A stretch of 64,000 nucleotides of DNA, from contig NZ_AUCH01000007.1 in the NCBI RefSeq assembly GCF_000429665.1, positions 133,005 to 197,004 of the forward strand. Reading direction: 5' to 3'. The stretch's first letter is position 1; the number at the start of each line of letters is the position of its first letter. Source of the DNA: Azovibrio restrictus DSM 23866 (lineage in GTDB: Bacteria > Pseudomonadota > Gammaproteobacteria > Burkholderiales > Rhodocyclaceae). The notes below the pieces were generated by a model that did no database searches, was not told the origin of the DNA, and worked only from the letters and a program-made list of their open reading frames with translations. Below, piece after piece: positions 44,531 to 53,072 of the stretch. The position numbers were made by a program, and so were the translations under genes.

Positions 44531-46129
44531 ATGAGTCTCAACCTGCCCCAAGGCATGCAGATCACCGCCCCCATCCAGCCCGAGTGGGAATTCATCTTCG
44601 CCCCCGCCGCCCTGGAACTGGTGGCCAAGCTGCACCGGGCCTTCGAAGGCCGCCGCCAGGAACTCCTCAAGGCCCGCATCGCCCGCCAGGCCCGCATCGA
44701 CGCCGGCGAAATGCCCGACTTCCTGCCGGAAACTGCCCACATCCGCGCAGGAGACTGGAAGGTCGCCCCCCTGCCCAAGGCCCTGGAATGCCGCCGCGTG
44801 GAAATCACCGGCCCCGTGGAAGCCAAGATGATCATCAACGCCTTCAACTCCGGCGCTGATTCCTACATGACCGACTTCGAGGATTCCAACAGCCCGAAGT
44901 GGGAAAACCAGATCCAGGGCCAGGTGAACCTCTACAAGGCCATCCGCCGGGAACTGTCGTTCAAGAACGAAAACGGCAAGGAATACAAGCTCAACGACAA
45001 GATCGCCACCCTGCAGATCCGCCCCCGTGGCTGGCACCTGGATGAAAAGCACGTGCTGGTGGACGGCCAGCGGGTCTCCGGCGGCATCTTCGACTTCGCC
45101 CTGGTGTTCTTCCACAACGCCAAGGAACAGATCGCCCGCGGTGCCGGCCCCTTCTATTACCTGCCCAAGATGGAAAGCCATCTGGAAGCCCGCCTGTGGA
45201 ACGAAATCTTCCTGATGGCCCAGGAATACGTGGGCCTGCCCAAGGGCACCATCAAGGCCACGGTGCTGGTGGAAACCATCCTCGCCACCTTCGAGATGGA
45301 AGAAATCCTCTACGAACTGCGGGACCACTCCGCCGGCCTGAACGCCGGGCGCTGGGACTACATCTTCTCCTGCATCAAGAAGTTCAAGAAGAACGCCGAC
45401 TTCTGCCTGGCCAACCGGGGCGCCATCACCATGGAAGTGCCCTTCATGCGCTCCTACGCCCTGGCCCTGGTGCAGGCCTGCCACAAGCGCGGCGCCCCGG
45501 CCATGGGCGGCATGAGCGCCCTGATCCCCATCAAGAGCGACCCGGTGGCCAATGAAAAGGCCCTGGCCGGCATCCGCCACGACAAGCGCCGGGACGCCAA
45601 CGACGGCTACGACGGCGGCTGGGTGGCCCACCCGGGCCTGGTGGATATCGCCATGGAAGAATTCAAGGCCGTGCTGGGTGACAAGCCCAACCAGTGGGGC
45701 AAGCAGGTGGAAGGCAACTTCGGCCCGGCCCAGTGGCTGGACTTCCAGCCCTCCCAGCCCATCACCGAAGCCGGCCTCCGGAACAACATCAACGTCGGCA
45801 TCCACTACCTCGGCTCCTGGCTGGCCGGCAACGGCTGCGTGCCCATCCACAACCTGATGGAAGATGCGGCCACCGCCGAAATCTCCCGCTCCCAGGTGTG
45901 GCAGTGGGTGGTCTCTCCCAAGGGCATCCTCGACGACGGCCGCAAGGTCACCGTGGAAATGGTGCGCCCCATGATCGCCGAGGAACTGGCCAAGGTGAAG
46001 GCCACCGTCAGCGCCCAGGGCGAAGACACCGCCACCTACGACCAGGCTGCGGTCATCTTCGACAAGATGAGCCTGACCCCCGAATACCCGGAATTCCTGA
46101 CCCTGCCCCTGTACGAGGCGATGGAATAA
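44531..46129 (+). CDS. aceB: Malate synthase A
   Basis: AceB (532 aa) condenses glyoxylate with acetyl-CoA to malate, completing the glyoxylate shunt begun by AceA. Features include NAFNSGADSYMTDFEDSNSP, TLQIRPRGWHLDEKHVLVDG, KMESHLEARLWNEIF and the C-terminal catalytic region GSWLAGNGCVPIHNLMEDAA. The start follows AGAAAGGA. It is divergent from lysR. A strong terminator follows. Confidence 0.97.
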   Translation: MSLNLPQGMQITAPIQPEWEFIFAPAALELVAKLHRAFEGRRQELLKARIARQARIDAGEMPDFLPETAHIRAGDWKVAPLPKALECRRVEITGPVEAKMIINAFNSGADSYMTDFEDSNSPKWENQIQGQVNLYKAIRRELSFKNENGKEYKLNDKIATLQIRPRGWHLDEKHVLVDGQRVSGGIFDFALVFFHNAKEQIARGAGPFYYLPKMESHLEARLWNEIFLMAQEYVGLPKGTIKATVLVETILATFEMEEILYELRDHSAGLNAGRWDYIFSCIKKFKKNADFCLANRGAITMEVPFMRSYALALVQACHKRGAPAMGGMSALIPIKSDPVANEKALAGIRHDKRRDANDGYDGGWVAHPGLVDIAMEEFKAVLGDKPNQWGKQVEGNFGPAQWLDFQPSQPITEAGLRNNINVGIHYLGSWLAGNGCVPIHNLMEDAATAEISRSQVWQWVVSPKGILDDGRKVTVEMVRPMIAEELAKVKATVSAQGEDTATYDQAAVIFDKMSLTPEYPEFLTLPLYEAME

Positions 46130-46158
46130 GCCGTTCCAGGATAAAAGCGGAGAGAGAC

Positions 46159-46187
46159 AACGCCCCGGGAAACCGGGGCGTTTTTTT
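46159..46187 (+). terminator. Intrinsic terminator of aceB
   Basis: CGCCCCGG (46161-46168), loop GAAA, CCGGGGCG (46173-46180), then seven T. Confidence 0.92.
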
Positions 46188-46346
46188 GCCTGGATTTCCG
46201 ACACCACGCCCGGAGAAAACAAGAGGCTTCATCCACTGGGATTGCCCCCCAACAGGCCAAGCCGTTTGGCAACACTGGGACTGGTTTTCCTCTGGCGCCC
46301 CATGTCTCCGGGGAATTCAAATAAGGCTGTCTGGTTGAACCCCACC

Positions 46347-46361
46347 TGGCATGCCCCTTGC
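46347..46361 (+). promoter_or_regulatory. Sigma-54 promoter
   Basis: TGGCATG-CCCC-TTGC keeps the invariant GG (46348-46349) and GC (46360-46361) exactly 10 nt apart, matching the -24/-12 consensus TGGCACG-N4-TTGC closely. Initiation would be near 46373, about 23 nt before the next start codon. It implies control by RpoN and an enhancer-binding protein. Confidence 0.7.
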
Positions 46362-46395
46362 GTAATGGCGAGGTCCTTTTTTCCTCGTCCGGGCC

Positions 46396-46845
46396 GTGTC
46401 CAGCACTGTAGACCTGCATCTCTCCCCCCATGCCTCCGCTTCGGCCTATACGGCCCTGATGGCCATGGGCGCGGTGCGGCCCCAGGTCAAGGAGCCGGAG
46501 GCAGCCCAGGATTCGGCCCGGGTCCGAATCAGCGCTGCCGGGCGCCAGCTGGCAACCCTGGCGGCAGCCAGCCCGACGACGGGAACTACCGCCCCCCTGG
46601 ATGCCGACGCCCTCCGGGCCCGCAGTCTGGCCTATGGCCCCAGTCCCCTGCCCGCCCTGATGCCGCTGCCCGTCGAAAGGGAAAGCGCCACGCCGGACCC
46701 GGCGCCCCTGGCCCGGCAGCTGGAAGAAGTCCGGGACCGCCGGGTGGCCCTCTATGAGCGGGAAAAGGCAAGGGGAACGCCGGCTGACGAGATTTACGCG
46801 CAACTGCAGGCCTTCAACGCGGCCCAGCCCCTGCCCTTCAAGTAG
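46396..46845 (+). CDS. Small hypothetical protein under a sigma-54 promoter
   Basis: I do not recognise this 149-residue protein. It starts with GTG (46396), has no signal peptide or membrane segment, and contains ARVRISAAGRQLATLAAAS near residues 40-60. That VxIS/LSxxGRxLA pattern occurs in small proteins of flagellar regulons, including FlgM-like ones, but the rest does not match FlgM. The C-terminal half has an amphipathic helix (LARQLEEVRDRRVALYEREK). The sigma-54 promoter fits a motility or nitrogen-related gene; neither is shown. Confidence 0.6.
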   Translation: MSSTVDLHLSPHASASAYTALMAMGAVRPQVKEPEAAQDSARVRISAAGRQLATLAAASPTTGTTAPLDADALRARSLAYGPSPLPALMPLPVERESATPDPAPLARQLEEVRDRRVALYEREKARGTPADEIYAQLQAFNAAQPLPFK

Positions 46846-46950
46846 GACCGGAACGCGGCCGGCTTTGCCGGTGGGCGGCAAGCCCTGCCGCTATCGACAA
46901 GGCCCCGGCTTTGCCGGAAGATGCCGGCCCGCCCTTCTGCCGCGTCTCCC

Positions 46951-47889
46951 ATGGAAATCCTCGTCGACATCATCCTCAAGGCCGGCCGCTCGGCGGTGGA
47001 GCTTTCCCTGTTCGTGCTCCTGCCGGTGATGGTGGTGATGCTGGCCCTGATGCGCATTCTCGAGGCCCGGGGTGTGGTGGACCGGCTGGTGGCCTGGCTC
47101 GCCCCCCTGCTGCGCCCGTTCGGACTGACGGGCCTGGGGGTGTTCGCGGCGCTGCAGATCAACTTCGTCAGCTTTGCCGCGCCCCTGGCCACCCTCACCA
47201 TGATGGAACAGCGGGGTGCCTCCGACCGGCATCTGGCTGCCACCTTGGCCATGGTGTTCGCCATGACCCAGGCCAACACCTCCTTTCCCATGGTCACCAT
47301 GGGCCTGCACCTGGGCCCCACCCTGCTCTTTTCCCTGCTGGGGGGACTGGCGGCCGCCGCGGCCACCTATTACCTGCTCGGCCGCCATCTGTCGGCCACC
47401 GAGGCGCCCATGGACGAGACCCTGCAGCACCGGGTGGCCAAGGACCCCAAGGGGGTGCTGGACGTGATCAACCATGCGGGGGCTGAAGCCTTCAAGATCG
47501 CCGTGGGAGCCATTCCCATGCTGGTGCTCTCCCTGGTGGTGGTCACCGCCCTGCGCCAGTTCGGCGCCATCGACCTGCTCACCCGGGGCCTGACGCCCCT
47601 GCTCGTCCTGCTCGGCATCGACCCGGCCCTGATCCTGCCCACCCTGACCAAGTACCTGGCGGGCGGCACGGCCATGATGGGGGTGATGGATGAAATGCTG
47701 CGCAACGGCCAGGCCAGCGCAGCCCTGCTCAATGCCAGCGCCGGCTTCCTGATCCATCCCTTCGACGTGCCCGGGGTGGCGGTGCTGATTTCCGCCGGTC
47801 CCCGGGTGGCCCGGGTGTGGAAGGTGGCAGCCCTGGGCGCCTGTGTCGGCATCGGGGCCCGCACCTTGGGCCACGCCCTGCTCTACTGA
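46951..47889 (+). CDS. Nucleoside-recognition (Gate) domain membrane protein
   Basis: The 312-residue inner-membrane protein has about eight hydrophobic segments. Two Gate-type repeats are visible: the N-terminal one with VELSLFVLLPVMVVMLALMR and FAALQINFVSFAAPLATLTM, and the C-terminal one with AFKIAVGAIPMLVLSLVVVT and LTKYLAGGTAMMGVMDEML. The family includes spore maturation SpmA/B-like proteins and nucleoside-transporter relatives; the substrate is unknown. ATG 46951 gives the natural N-terminus (MEILVDIILKAGRSAVEL); ATG 46921 is an in-frame alternative. Neither has a strong ribosome site. Confidence 0.83.
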   Translation: MEILVDIILKAGRSAVELSLFVLLPVMVVMLALMRILEARGVVDRLVAWLAPLLRPFGLTGLGVFAALQINFVSFAAPLATLTMMEQRGASDRHLAATLAMVFAMTQANTSFPMVTMGLHLGPTLLFSLLGGLAAAAATYYLLGRHLSATEAPMDETLQHRVAKDPKGVLDVINHAGAEAFKIAVGAIPMLVLSLVVVTALRQFGAIDLLTRGLTPLLVLLGIDPALILPTLTKYLAGGTAMMGVMDEMLRNGQASAALLNASAGFLIHPFDVPGVAVLISAGPRVARVWKVAALGACVGIGARTLGHALLY

Positions 47890-47995
47890 CCCCCAGGGAC
47901 GGCAGCCGGAGTACCATGGCGTACCGCCGGACAACAGCGTCCGGCCCTGACTGGAGCCGCCGGCACAGGCGGCCCGCAACTCTGGAGCACAGCAG

Positions 47996-48421
47996 ATGAA
48001 AAAACGTTACTGGGCCCTGCTGGCCCTGATCTTTCTGGTCTGGCTGGACTGGTACATCCGCGCCCCCGACGCCCAGTCCCGGGAGCTCACCGCCGTGATC
48101 CACAGCCAGGGCAGCCCGCAGCTGCAGCAGTATCCCTATCCCTTCAAGGTGTTCCGGGTGGAGCCCGACGGCACGGCGGTGATGGGCACGCCGCGCAGTT
48201 TCGAGATGCCGGCGGCGAAGTTCCTGCAGGCCGCATTCCCGGAACTCAATACCCGGGACAACAATGACCCGGCCTTCGTGGCCGCCCAGCAACAGCTGGG
48301 CAAGGTCCAGGACGAGGCCAGGGGCATCATCCTGAAACAGCCCGGCATCAAGGCCGTGCGCTGGGAGCTGGACCGGGACTGGCTGCGGGAACAGGGTATC
48401 GTGCTGCCCGGGAATCCCTGA
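47996..48421 (+). CDS. Hypothetical membrane-anchored protein
   Basis: The 141-residue product starts with one hydrophobic segment (MKKRYWALLALIFLVWLDWY), either a signal anchor or a signal peptide, then a soluble domain with YPYPFKVFRVEPDGTAVMG and FLQAAFPELNTRDNNDPAFV. The family is unknown to me. It lies about 100 nt after the nucleoside-recognition gene on the same strand. Confidence 0.75.
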   Translation: MKKRYWALLALIFLVWLDWYIRAPDAQSRELTAVIHSQGSPQLQQYPYPFKVFRVEPDGTAVMGTPRSFEMPAAKFLQAAFPELNTRDNNDPAFVAAQQQLGKVQDEARGIILKQPGIKAVRWELDRDWLREQGIVLPGNP

Positions 48422-48492
48422 GCCCGGACTCTCCCGCCCTGTCGCAGAAAATTCATGCCGGCAACTTATTTCCTGTGGCAAACTCCTTCTCC

Positions 48493-48576
48493 ATGAACCT
48501 TGCCTGCACCGCCTTCTCCCGACGCCGCCGTGGCTTTCCGCCAATGTCGTCGCGCGTCCCCCAGGTGCAGTCCTAA
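48493..48576 (+). CDS. Putative leader peptide with four consecutive Arg codons
   Basis: A 27-codon open frame (start MNLACTAFSRRRRGFPPMSS, stop TAA 48574-48576) contains CGA-CGC-CGC-CGT at 48520-48531. It lies between the preceding gene and an intrinsic-terminator hairpin, about 90 nt before an ArgD-type aminotransferase gene. That layout is what an amino-acid-responsive attenuator looks like. No clear ribosome site precedes the ATG, so translation is unproven. Confidence 0.45.
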   Translation: MNLACTAFSRRRRGFPPMSSRVPQVQS

Positions 48577-48604
48577 CCCCGGTTCCTCAGGACTTCCCCC
48601 CTCC

Positions 48605-48638
48605 AAGGCCACGGCGATCCCGTGGCCTTTCTGTTTTC
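48605..48638 (+). terminator. Terminator hairpin in the leader of the ArgD-type gene (candidate attenuator)
   Basis: AAGGCCACGG (48605-48614), loop CGATC, CCGTGGCCTT (48620-48629), then TTTCTGTTTT. Segment 48527-48537, which lies over the Arg codons, repeats GCCGTGGC and could pair with GCCACGGC at 48608-48615, competing with the terminator. A further hairpin AGTCCT/AGGACT (48569-48574 with 48589-48594) sits at the leader stop codon. It may alternatively be only the terminator of the preceding gene. Confidence 0.7.
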
Positions 48639-48667
48639 TTACCCCCGGAAAAAAGGAGAACCCTTCC

Positions 48668-49855
48668 ATGAACCAGCCCCTCGCCCATGCCGACGCCCTG
48701 ATGTGGATCACCCCCCGGCCCGACCTCCTGTTCACCCAGGGGGCCGGCTCCTGGCTCACCGATCACCAGGGCAAGCGCTACCTGGACTTCGTCCAGGGCT
48801 GGGCCGTCAACTGCCTGGGCCACGGCCACCCGGCCATTGTCGAGGCCCTGACCCGGCAGGCAGGCCAGCTGCTCAACCCCAGCCCGGCCTTCTACAACGC
48901 TCCGTCCCTGCAGCTGGCGGCGAACCTGAGCCGCCATGCCGGCCTGGAGCGGGTGTTCTTCGCCAATACCGGGGCGGAGGCCAACGAAGGAGCCATCAAG
49001 CTGGCGCGCAAATGGGGACGCAAGTACCGGAACGGCGCCCATGAAATCATCACCTTCGAAAACGGCTTCCACGGCCGCAGCCTGGCCACCATGTCGGCCT
49101 CCGGCAAGCCGGGCTGGGACAAGCTGTTCGCCCCCCAGGTCCCGGGTTTTCCCAAGGCCAGGCTGAACGATCTGGATTCGGTGGCAGCCCTGATCAACGA
49201 ACGCACCGTGGCCATCATGCTCGAACCCATCCAGGGGGAAGGCGGGGTCCTGCCGGCGGAGCGGGAATTCCTGCAACTACTGCGCCAGATCACCGAAGAC
49301 CGGGGCCTGCTGCTGATTCTGGACGAGGTCCAGACCGGCATGGGCCGCACCGGCACCCTGTTCGCCCATGAGCAGGCCGGCATCCGCCCCGACATCATGA
49401 CCCTGGGCAAGGGCATAGGCGGCGGTGTGCCCCTTTCGGCCCTGCTGGCCCGGGAGGCGGTGTGCTGTTTCGAGGCTGGCGACCAGGGCGGGACCTACAA
49501 CGGCAACCCCCTGATGACGGCAGTGGGCGTGGCCGTGCTGGACACTCTGACGGCCCCGGGCTTCCTGGAACAGGTACAGGCCAGGGGCGAATACCTGGCC
49601 CGGGGCCTCCAGGCCCTGGCCCGGGATACCGGCCAGGTGGGGGAACGGGGCCAGGGTCTGCTGCGGGCCCTGATCCTCGCCGATGACCGGGGCCCGGCCC
49701 TGGTGGAGGCCGCCCGCAGCCGCAGCCCCGAGGGCCTGCTGCTGAACGCCCCCCGTCCCCACCTGCTGCGCTTCATGCCCGCCCTGAACGTTTCCGAGGC
49801 AGAAATCGACCTGATGCTGGCCTGGCTGAAGGAGTTGCTGGAAAGCAAGGCCTGA
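48668..49855 (+). CDS. argD: Class III aminotransferase, acetylornithine aminotransferase type
   Basis: The 395-residue PLP enzyme most resembles ArgD, which makes N-acetylornithine in arginine synthesis. PLP-lysine K248 is in TLGKGIGGGVPLSALLA. Other family blocks are FANTGAEANEGAIKLARKWG, GFHGRSLATMSASG, LEPIQGEGGVLPA and LILDEVQTGMGRTG. It starts at ATG 48668 after AAGGAGAA. Related subgroups (succinylornithine, 4-aminobutyrate) cannot be excluded by motif reading; length and compactness favour ArgD. The Arg-codon leader upstream supports arginine control. Confidence 0.85.
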   Translation: MNQPLAHADALMWITPRPDLLFTQGAGSWLTDHQGKRYLDFVQGWAVNCLGHGHPAIVEALTRQAGQLLNPSPAFYNAPSLQLAANLSRHAGLERVFFANTGAEANEGAIKLARKWGRKYRNGAHEIITFENGFHGRSLATMSASGKPGWDKLFAPQVPGFPKARLNDLDSVAALINERTVAIMLEPIQGEGGVLPAEREFLQLLRQITEDRGLLLILDEVQTGMGRTGTLFAHEQAGIRPDIMTLGKGIGGGVPLSALLAREAVCCFEAGDQGGTYNGNPLMTAVGVAVLDTLTAPGFLEQVQARGEYLARGLQALARDTGQVGERGQGLLRALILADDRGPALVEAARSRSPEGLLLNAPRPHLLRFMPALNVSEAEIDLMLAWLKELLESKA

Positions 49856-49909
49856 ACGGAACGCCCCGTTCAACAGGACGACTTCCTCAACGCCACGCTT
49901 CCTCTCACA

Positions 49910-49948
49910 TAGCCCCCGGCCCTGCGGTTCCCGCAGCGCCGGGGGCTA
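49910..49948. terminator. Long GC-rich hairpin after the ArgD-type gene
   Basis: TAGCCCCCGGC (49910-49920) pairs with GCCGGGGGCTA (49938-49948), enclosing CTGCGG-TTC/CCGCAG. There is no T-tract, so it may act as a weak or Rho-assisted terminator or protect the mRNA end. Confidence 0.6.
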
Positions 49949-50007
49949 CGTGTTCCCGGAGCAGAAAGCAAGAGCCCACTCAGACCAAAGTAATAGCCGT
50001 AACACTT

Positions 50008-50016
50008 TGCTACAAT
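50008..50016 (+). promoter_or_regulatory. Extended -10 promoter of the TonB receptor gene
   Basis: TGC followed by TACAAT (50011-50016) fits an extended -10 (TGnTAnAAT-like). The -35 region is poor. The leader would be about 28 nt. Confidence 0.45.
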
Positions 50017-50049
50017 CCCCTCACCGTTGTTCACCCCAAACGCCTGCCC

Positions 50050-52230
50050 ATGCCATCAAGCCACGCCCAGCGTCGTTCGCAGCACCTGCTTCTAGCGACC
50101 CTGCTGGCCAGCCAGATCCTGCCTGCCCAGGCCGACGAGGAGTTGTTTTTCGAAGAGCTCCCCGTGGTGCAGAGCGTTTCCCGCCTGCCCCAGCCCCTGG
50201 CCGACGCGCCGGGCTCCGTCACCGTCATCGACCGGGAAATGATCCGCGCCTCGGGCATGCGCAACCTGAACGACATCTTCCGTCTGGTCCCCGGTTTCCA
50301 GACCTACGTCTTCAATACCGACGCACCGCCCCGGGTCACCTACCACGGCATCAGTGACGAGGATTTCTCGCCCCGGGTCCAGGTGCTGGTGGATGGCCGT
50401 TCCCAGTATTCCCCCCTGTTCCGGGGCGGGGTGAACTGGTCGGTGATTCCCGTGGCCATCGACGACATCGAGCGCATCGAGGTGGTACGGGGCTCCAACT
50501 CCGCCGCCTACGGCTCCAATGCCTTCCTGGGCGTCATCAACATCGTCACCGTGGACCCTTCCCTGGCCCAGGGCTTTTCCGTTGCGGTAAACCACGGCAA
50601 CCAGGGGGTGCGCGACTACGCCCTGCGCAGCGGCGGCAAGCTGGGGGAGGCCGGCCATTTCCGTTTCACCTACCAGCAGCAGGACGACGATGGTCTGAGG
50701 GACCGCTATGACTGGCGCGACTACTTCAAGTCACGCCTGTTCGATGCCCGGGCCAACCTGCGCCTGGGCAGCAACGATGAACTGGAGCTGTTCGCCGGCC
50801 ACGTGGAAGGCAACTACCTGGCGGGCCGTTACCGCAAAGGGGAGCTGATTCCCGGCACCAACCAGCGGGAAGTCCTCTCCGAGCAGGAGCCCTGCGATCC
50901 CTTCTTCAATGTCTGGCAGGCCAGCTCCTACCTGCAGGCCCTGTGGCGGCGCCACCTGGAGGACGACGGAGAGCTCCAGCTCCGCTACGCCCATACCGAA
51001 GACCGGGGCTCCGGCAACCACGTGGAGCGCTGCACCAACACCCGCTACTACGACAATAAAGACCTGCTCTACCAGGTGGATCTGGTGGGCGACAAGAGTA
51101 CCCAGGACGAACTGGAGCTGCAGCACACCTTCTCGCCCCTGGACGGCACCCGCCTGGTCTGGGGCCTGGGCGCCCTGCACCAGAGCATGCGTTCGGCCAC
51201 CTATTTCCACGGGGACCCGACCATCCGGCGGGACATCTACCGGGCCTTCGCCAACCTGGAGTGGCGCCCCTCGGAACGGTTCACCCTGAACCTGGGGGCC
51301 ACAGGCGAGAAGGACAGCCTCTCGAAAAACACCTTCGCCCCCCGGCTCAACCTGAATGTCCACCTGAATCCGGAAAACACCCTGCGCCTGGGCTGGTCCC
51401 GGGCCTACCGCTCCCCCAATCTGGTGGATCTGCGCGGCGACCGCTGGAAATCCCCCTTTTCCACGGCGGATGGCACTCCCATCCCGGAAGACCTGATCTA
51501 CGTGCGCCGCTTCTACGCCGACCGGGACGTGGAGCCCGAGCAGATCACCAGCGTGGAACTGGGCTACCTGGGAGAATGGAAGGACTACCGGATGAGCCTG
51601 GACGTGCGCCTGTACCGGGAGACCATCCCCAACCGCATCCTGATCCTGCCGCGCAACAACCCCGGCCTGTGCCAGGCGCCCAATACCGACACCAGCTGCC
51701 AGCAGCCCAGCAACGCCGAATACGCCGTCAATGCCCAGCATGTGGACATGGAGGGGCTGGAATATCAGTGGCGCTGGCAACCCCTGGAAGGCACCCGGCT
51801 GCTGCTCAACCAGGCCTTTCACAAGATTCACAACCGTTTCCGGGATGACCTGGAGACCACCGCCGTCTGGTATGCGTCGGGCGGCAATCCCAGCACCCTC
51901 TACAACACCGACATGCACACCCGCATGTCCGCCCCGACCCGCTCCACCACCCTGATGTGGATGCAGAAGCTGCCCTACGGCCTGGAGTTCTCCGCCACCC
52001 AGTACTGGGTGGGCGCCATGAAGTGGAGCCGCAACACCGTGGTGCAACCCTACCAGCGCCTGGACCTGCGGCTCGCCTATCCCTTCCGCCTGGGAGCGAC
52101 CCGGGGAGAGCTGGCCTACACGGTGCAGAACGCCTTCTGGAACCACGGGGAGTTCAAGTCCTCCGGCAGCGACCCCGCCGACCGGGTAGTGAGCGAACGG
52201 CACTGGCTGTCCCTGCGCTTCGCCTACTGA
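50050..52230 (+). CDS. TonB-dependent outer-membrane receptor
   Basis: The 726-residue protein has a signal peptide (cleavage near PAQADEE), a TonB box region (about FEELPVVQSVSRL), a plug domain (PGSVTVIDREMIRASGMRNL, RIEVVRGSNSAAYGSNAFLG) and a 22-strand barrel ending in aromatic LSLRFAY. The plug resembles colicin I / siderophore receptors, but the ligand cannot be read; no transporter genes are adjacent. The next gene starts within its stop codon (TGATG). Confidence 0.92.
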   Translation: MPSSHAQRRSQHLLLATLLASQILPAQADEELFFEELPVVQSVSRLPQPLADAPGSVTVIDREMIRASGMRNLNDIFRLVPGFQTYVFNTDAPPRVTYHGISDEDFSPRVQVLVDGRSQYSPLFRGGVNWSVIPVAIDDIERIEVVRGSNSAAYGSNAFLGVINIVTVDPSLAQGFSVAVNHGNQGVRDYALRSGGKLGEAGHFRFTYQQQDDDGLRDRYDWRDYFKSRLFDARANLRLGSNDELELFAGHVEGNYLAGRYRKGELIPGTNQREVLSEQEPCDPFFNVWQASSYLQALWRRHLEDDGELQLRYAHTEDRGSGNHVERCTNTRYYDNKDLLYQVDLVGDKSTQDELELQHTFSPLDGTRLVWGLGALHQSMRSATYFHGDPTIRRDIYRAFANLEWRPSERFTLNLGATGEKDSLSKNTFAPRLNLNVHLNPENTLRLGWSRAYRSPNLVDLRGDRWKSPFSTADGTPIPEDLIYVRRFYADRDVEPEQITSVELGYLGEWKDYRMSLDVRLYRETIPNRILILPRNNPGLCQAPNTDTSCQQPSNAEYAVNAQHVDMEGLEYQWRWQPLEGTRLLLNQAFHKIHNRFRDDLETTAVWYASGGNPSTLYNTDMHTRMSAPTRSTTLMWMQKLPYGLEFSATQYWVGAMKWSRNTVVQPYQRLDLRLAYPFRLGATRGELAYTVQNAFWNHGEFKSSGSDPADRVVSERHWLSLRFAY

Positions 52231-52970
52231 TGCCACGCCTGTCCCTCACTCCCCTGCTGCTCCTGAGCCTGCTCCTGGGCGCCTGCGCTCCGGTGGCCCC
52301 GCGCCAGGGACTGGCTGGTGCCGAGTGGGTCCCATCGCCCAATTTCGAGCCCCGCCGGGCCAACTACGTGATCCTGCACCACACCAGCAACAACAGCCTG
52401 GAGCGGGCCCTGCACACCCTCACCAGCCCGGAACGGGCGGTGAGCAGCCATTACCTGATCGGCCGGGACGGCCGGGTACTGCAGCTGGTGGACGAAGGGC
52501 AACGGGCCTGGCACGCGGGACTTTCCTGGTGGGGCGGCCAGACGGACATGAATTCCGCCTCCATCGGTATCGAACTGGACAACAACGGCGAGGAGCCCTT
52601 CCCCCGGGAGCAGATCGACGCCCTGCTGGTGCTGCTGGCGGACATCCAGACCCGGCACCGGATTCCCCAGGCCAACTTCCTGGGCCACGCGGATGTGGCC
52701 CCCGGCCGCAAGGTGGACCCCAGCGCCCTGTTCCCCTGGCGCCAGCTGGCCGCCGCCGGCTTCGGCCTGTGGTGCGAACCGCCCTTCGCGCCGGCCCCGG
52801 AAGGTTTTGACCCGGCCCTGGGCCTGACCGCCCTGGGCTATGACCCGGCCCGTCCCGAAGCCGCCGTGGCGGCCTTCAAGCTCCATTTCGTCCCGGACGA
52901 TCCGGAGCCGCTCCTGAACGACGATGACCAGGCCAGGCTGCACTGCCTGCTGCAGCAACTGGCCCGCTGA
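52230..52970 (+). CDS. Lipoprotein N-acetylmuramoyl-L-alanine amidase (AmiD-like)
   Basis: The 246-residue product has a lipobox signal (LSLLLGACAPV; Cys about 19) and an Amidase_2 domain: zinc ligands in YVILHHTSNN and GHADVAPGRKVDPSALFPW, with AWHAG between. It would cleave the amide bond of cell-wall or recycled muropeptides at the outer membrane, like AmiD. The C-terminal region contains a short peptidoglycan-binding-like helix set. The ATG overlaps the TonB receptor stop, an unusual coupling. Confidence 0.9.
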   Translation: MPRLSLTPLLLLSLLLGACAPVAPRQGLAGAEWVPSPNFEPRRANYVILHHTSNNSLERALHTLTSPERAVSSHYLIGRDGRVLQLVDEGQRAWHAGLSWWGGQTDMNSASIGIELDNNGEEPFPREQIDALLVLLADIQTRHRIPQANFLGHADVAPGRKVDPSALFPWRQLAAAGFGLWCEPPFAPAPEGFDPALGLTALGYDPARPEAAVAAFKLHFVPDDPEPLLNDDDQARLHCLLQQLAR

Positions 52971-53072
52971 ACCCGCCCCGGGAACGGGGGTGCCGGGTTA
53001 TGCTTCCGGCACAACAAACCGGATGGTTGCGGGCGGACCTTGCAGGCCGTCGGGGAGGCGACCACAGCGATC

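Noticed and set aside
48500..48667. N-terminal extension of the ArgD-type protein
   Set aside because: It would cross the terminator hairpin and lacks family similarity; ATG 48668 has AAGGAGAA and the family start.
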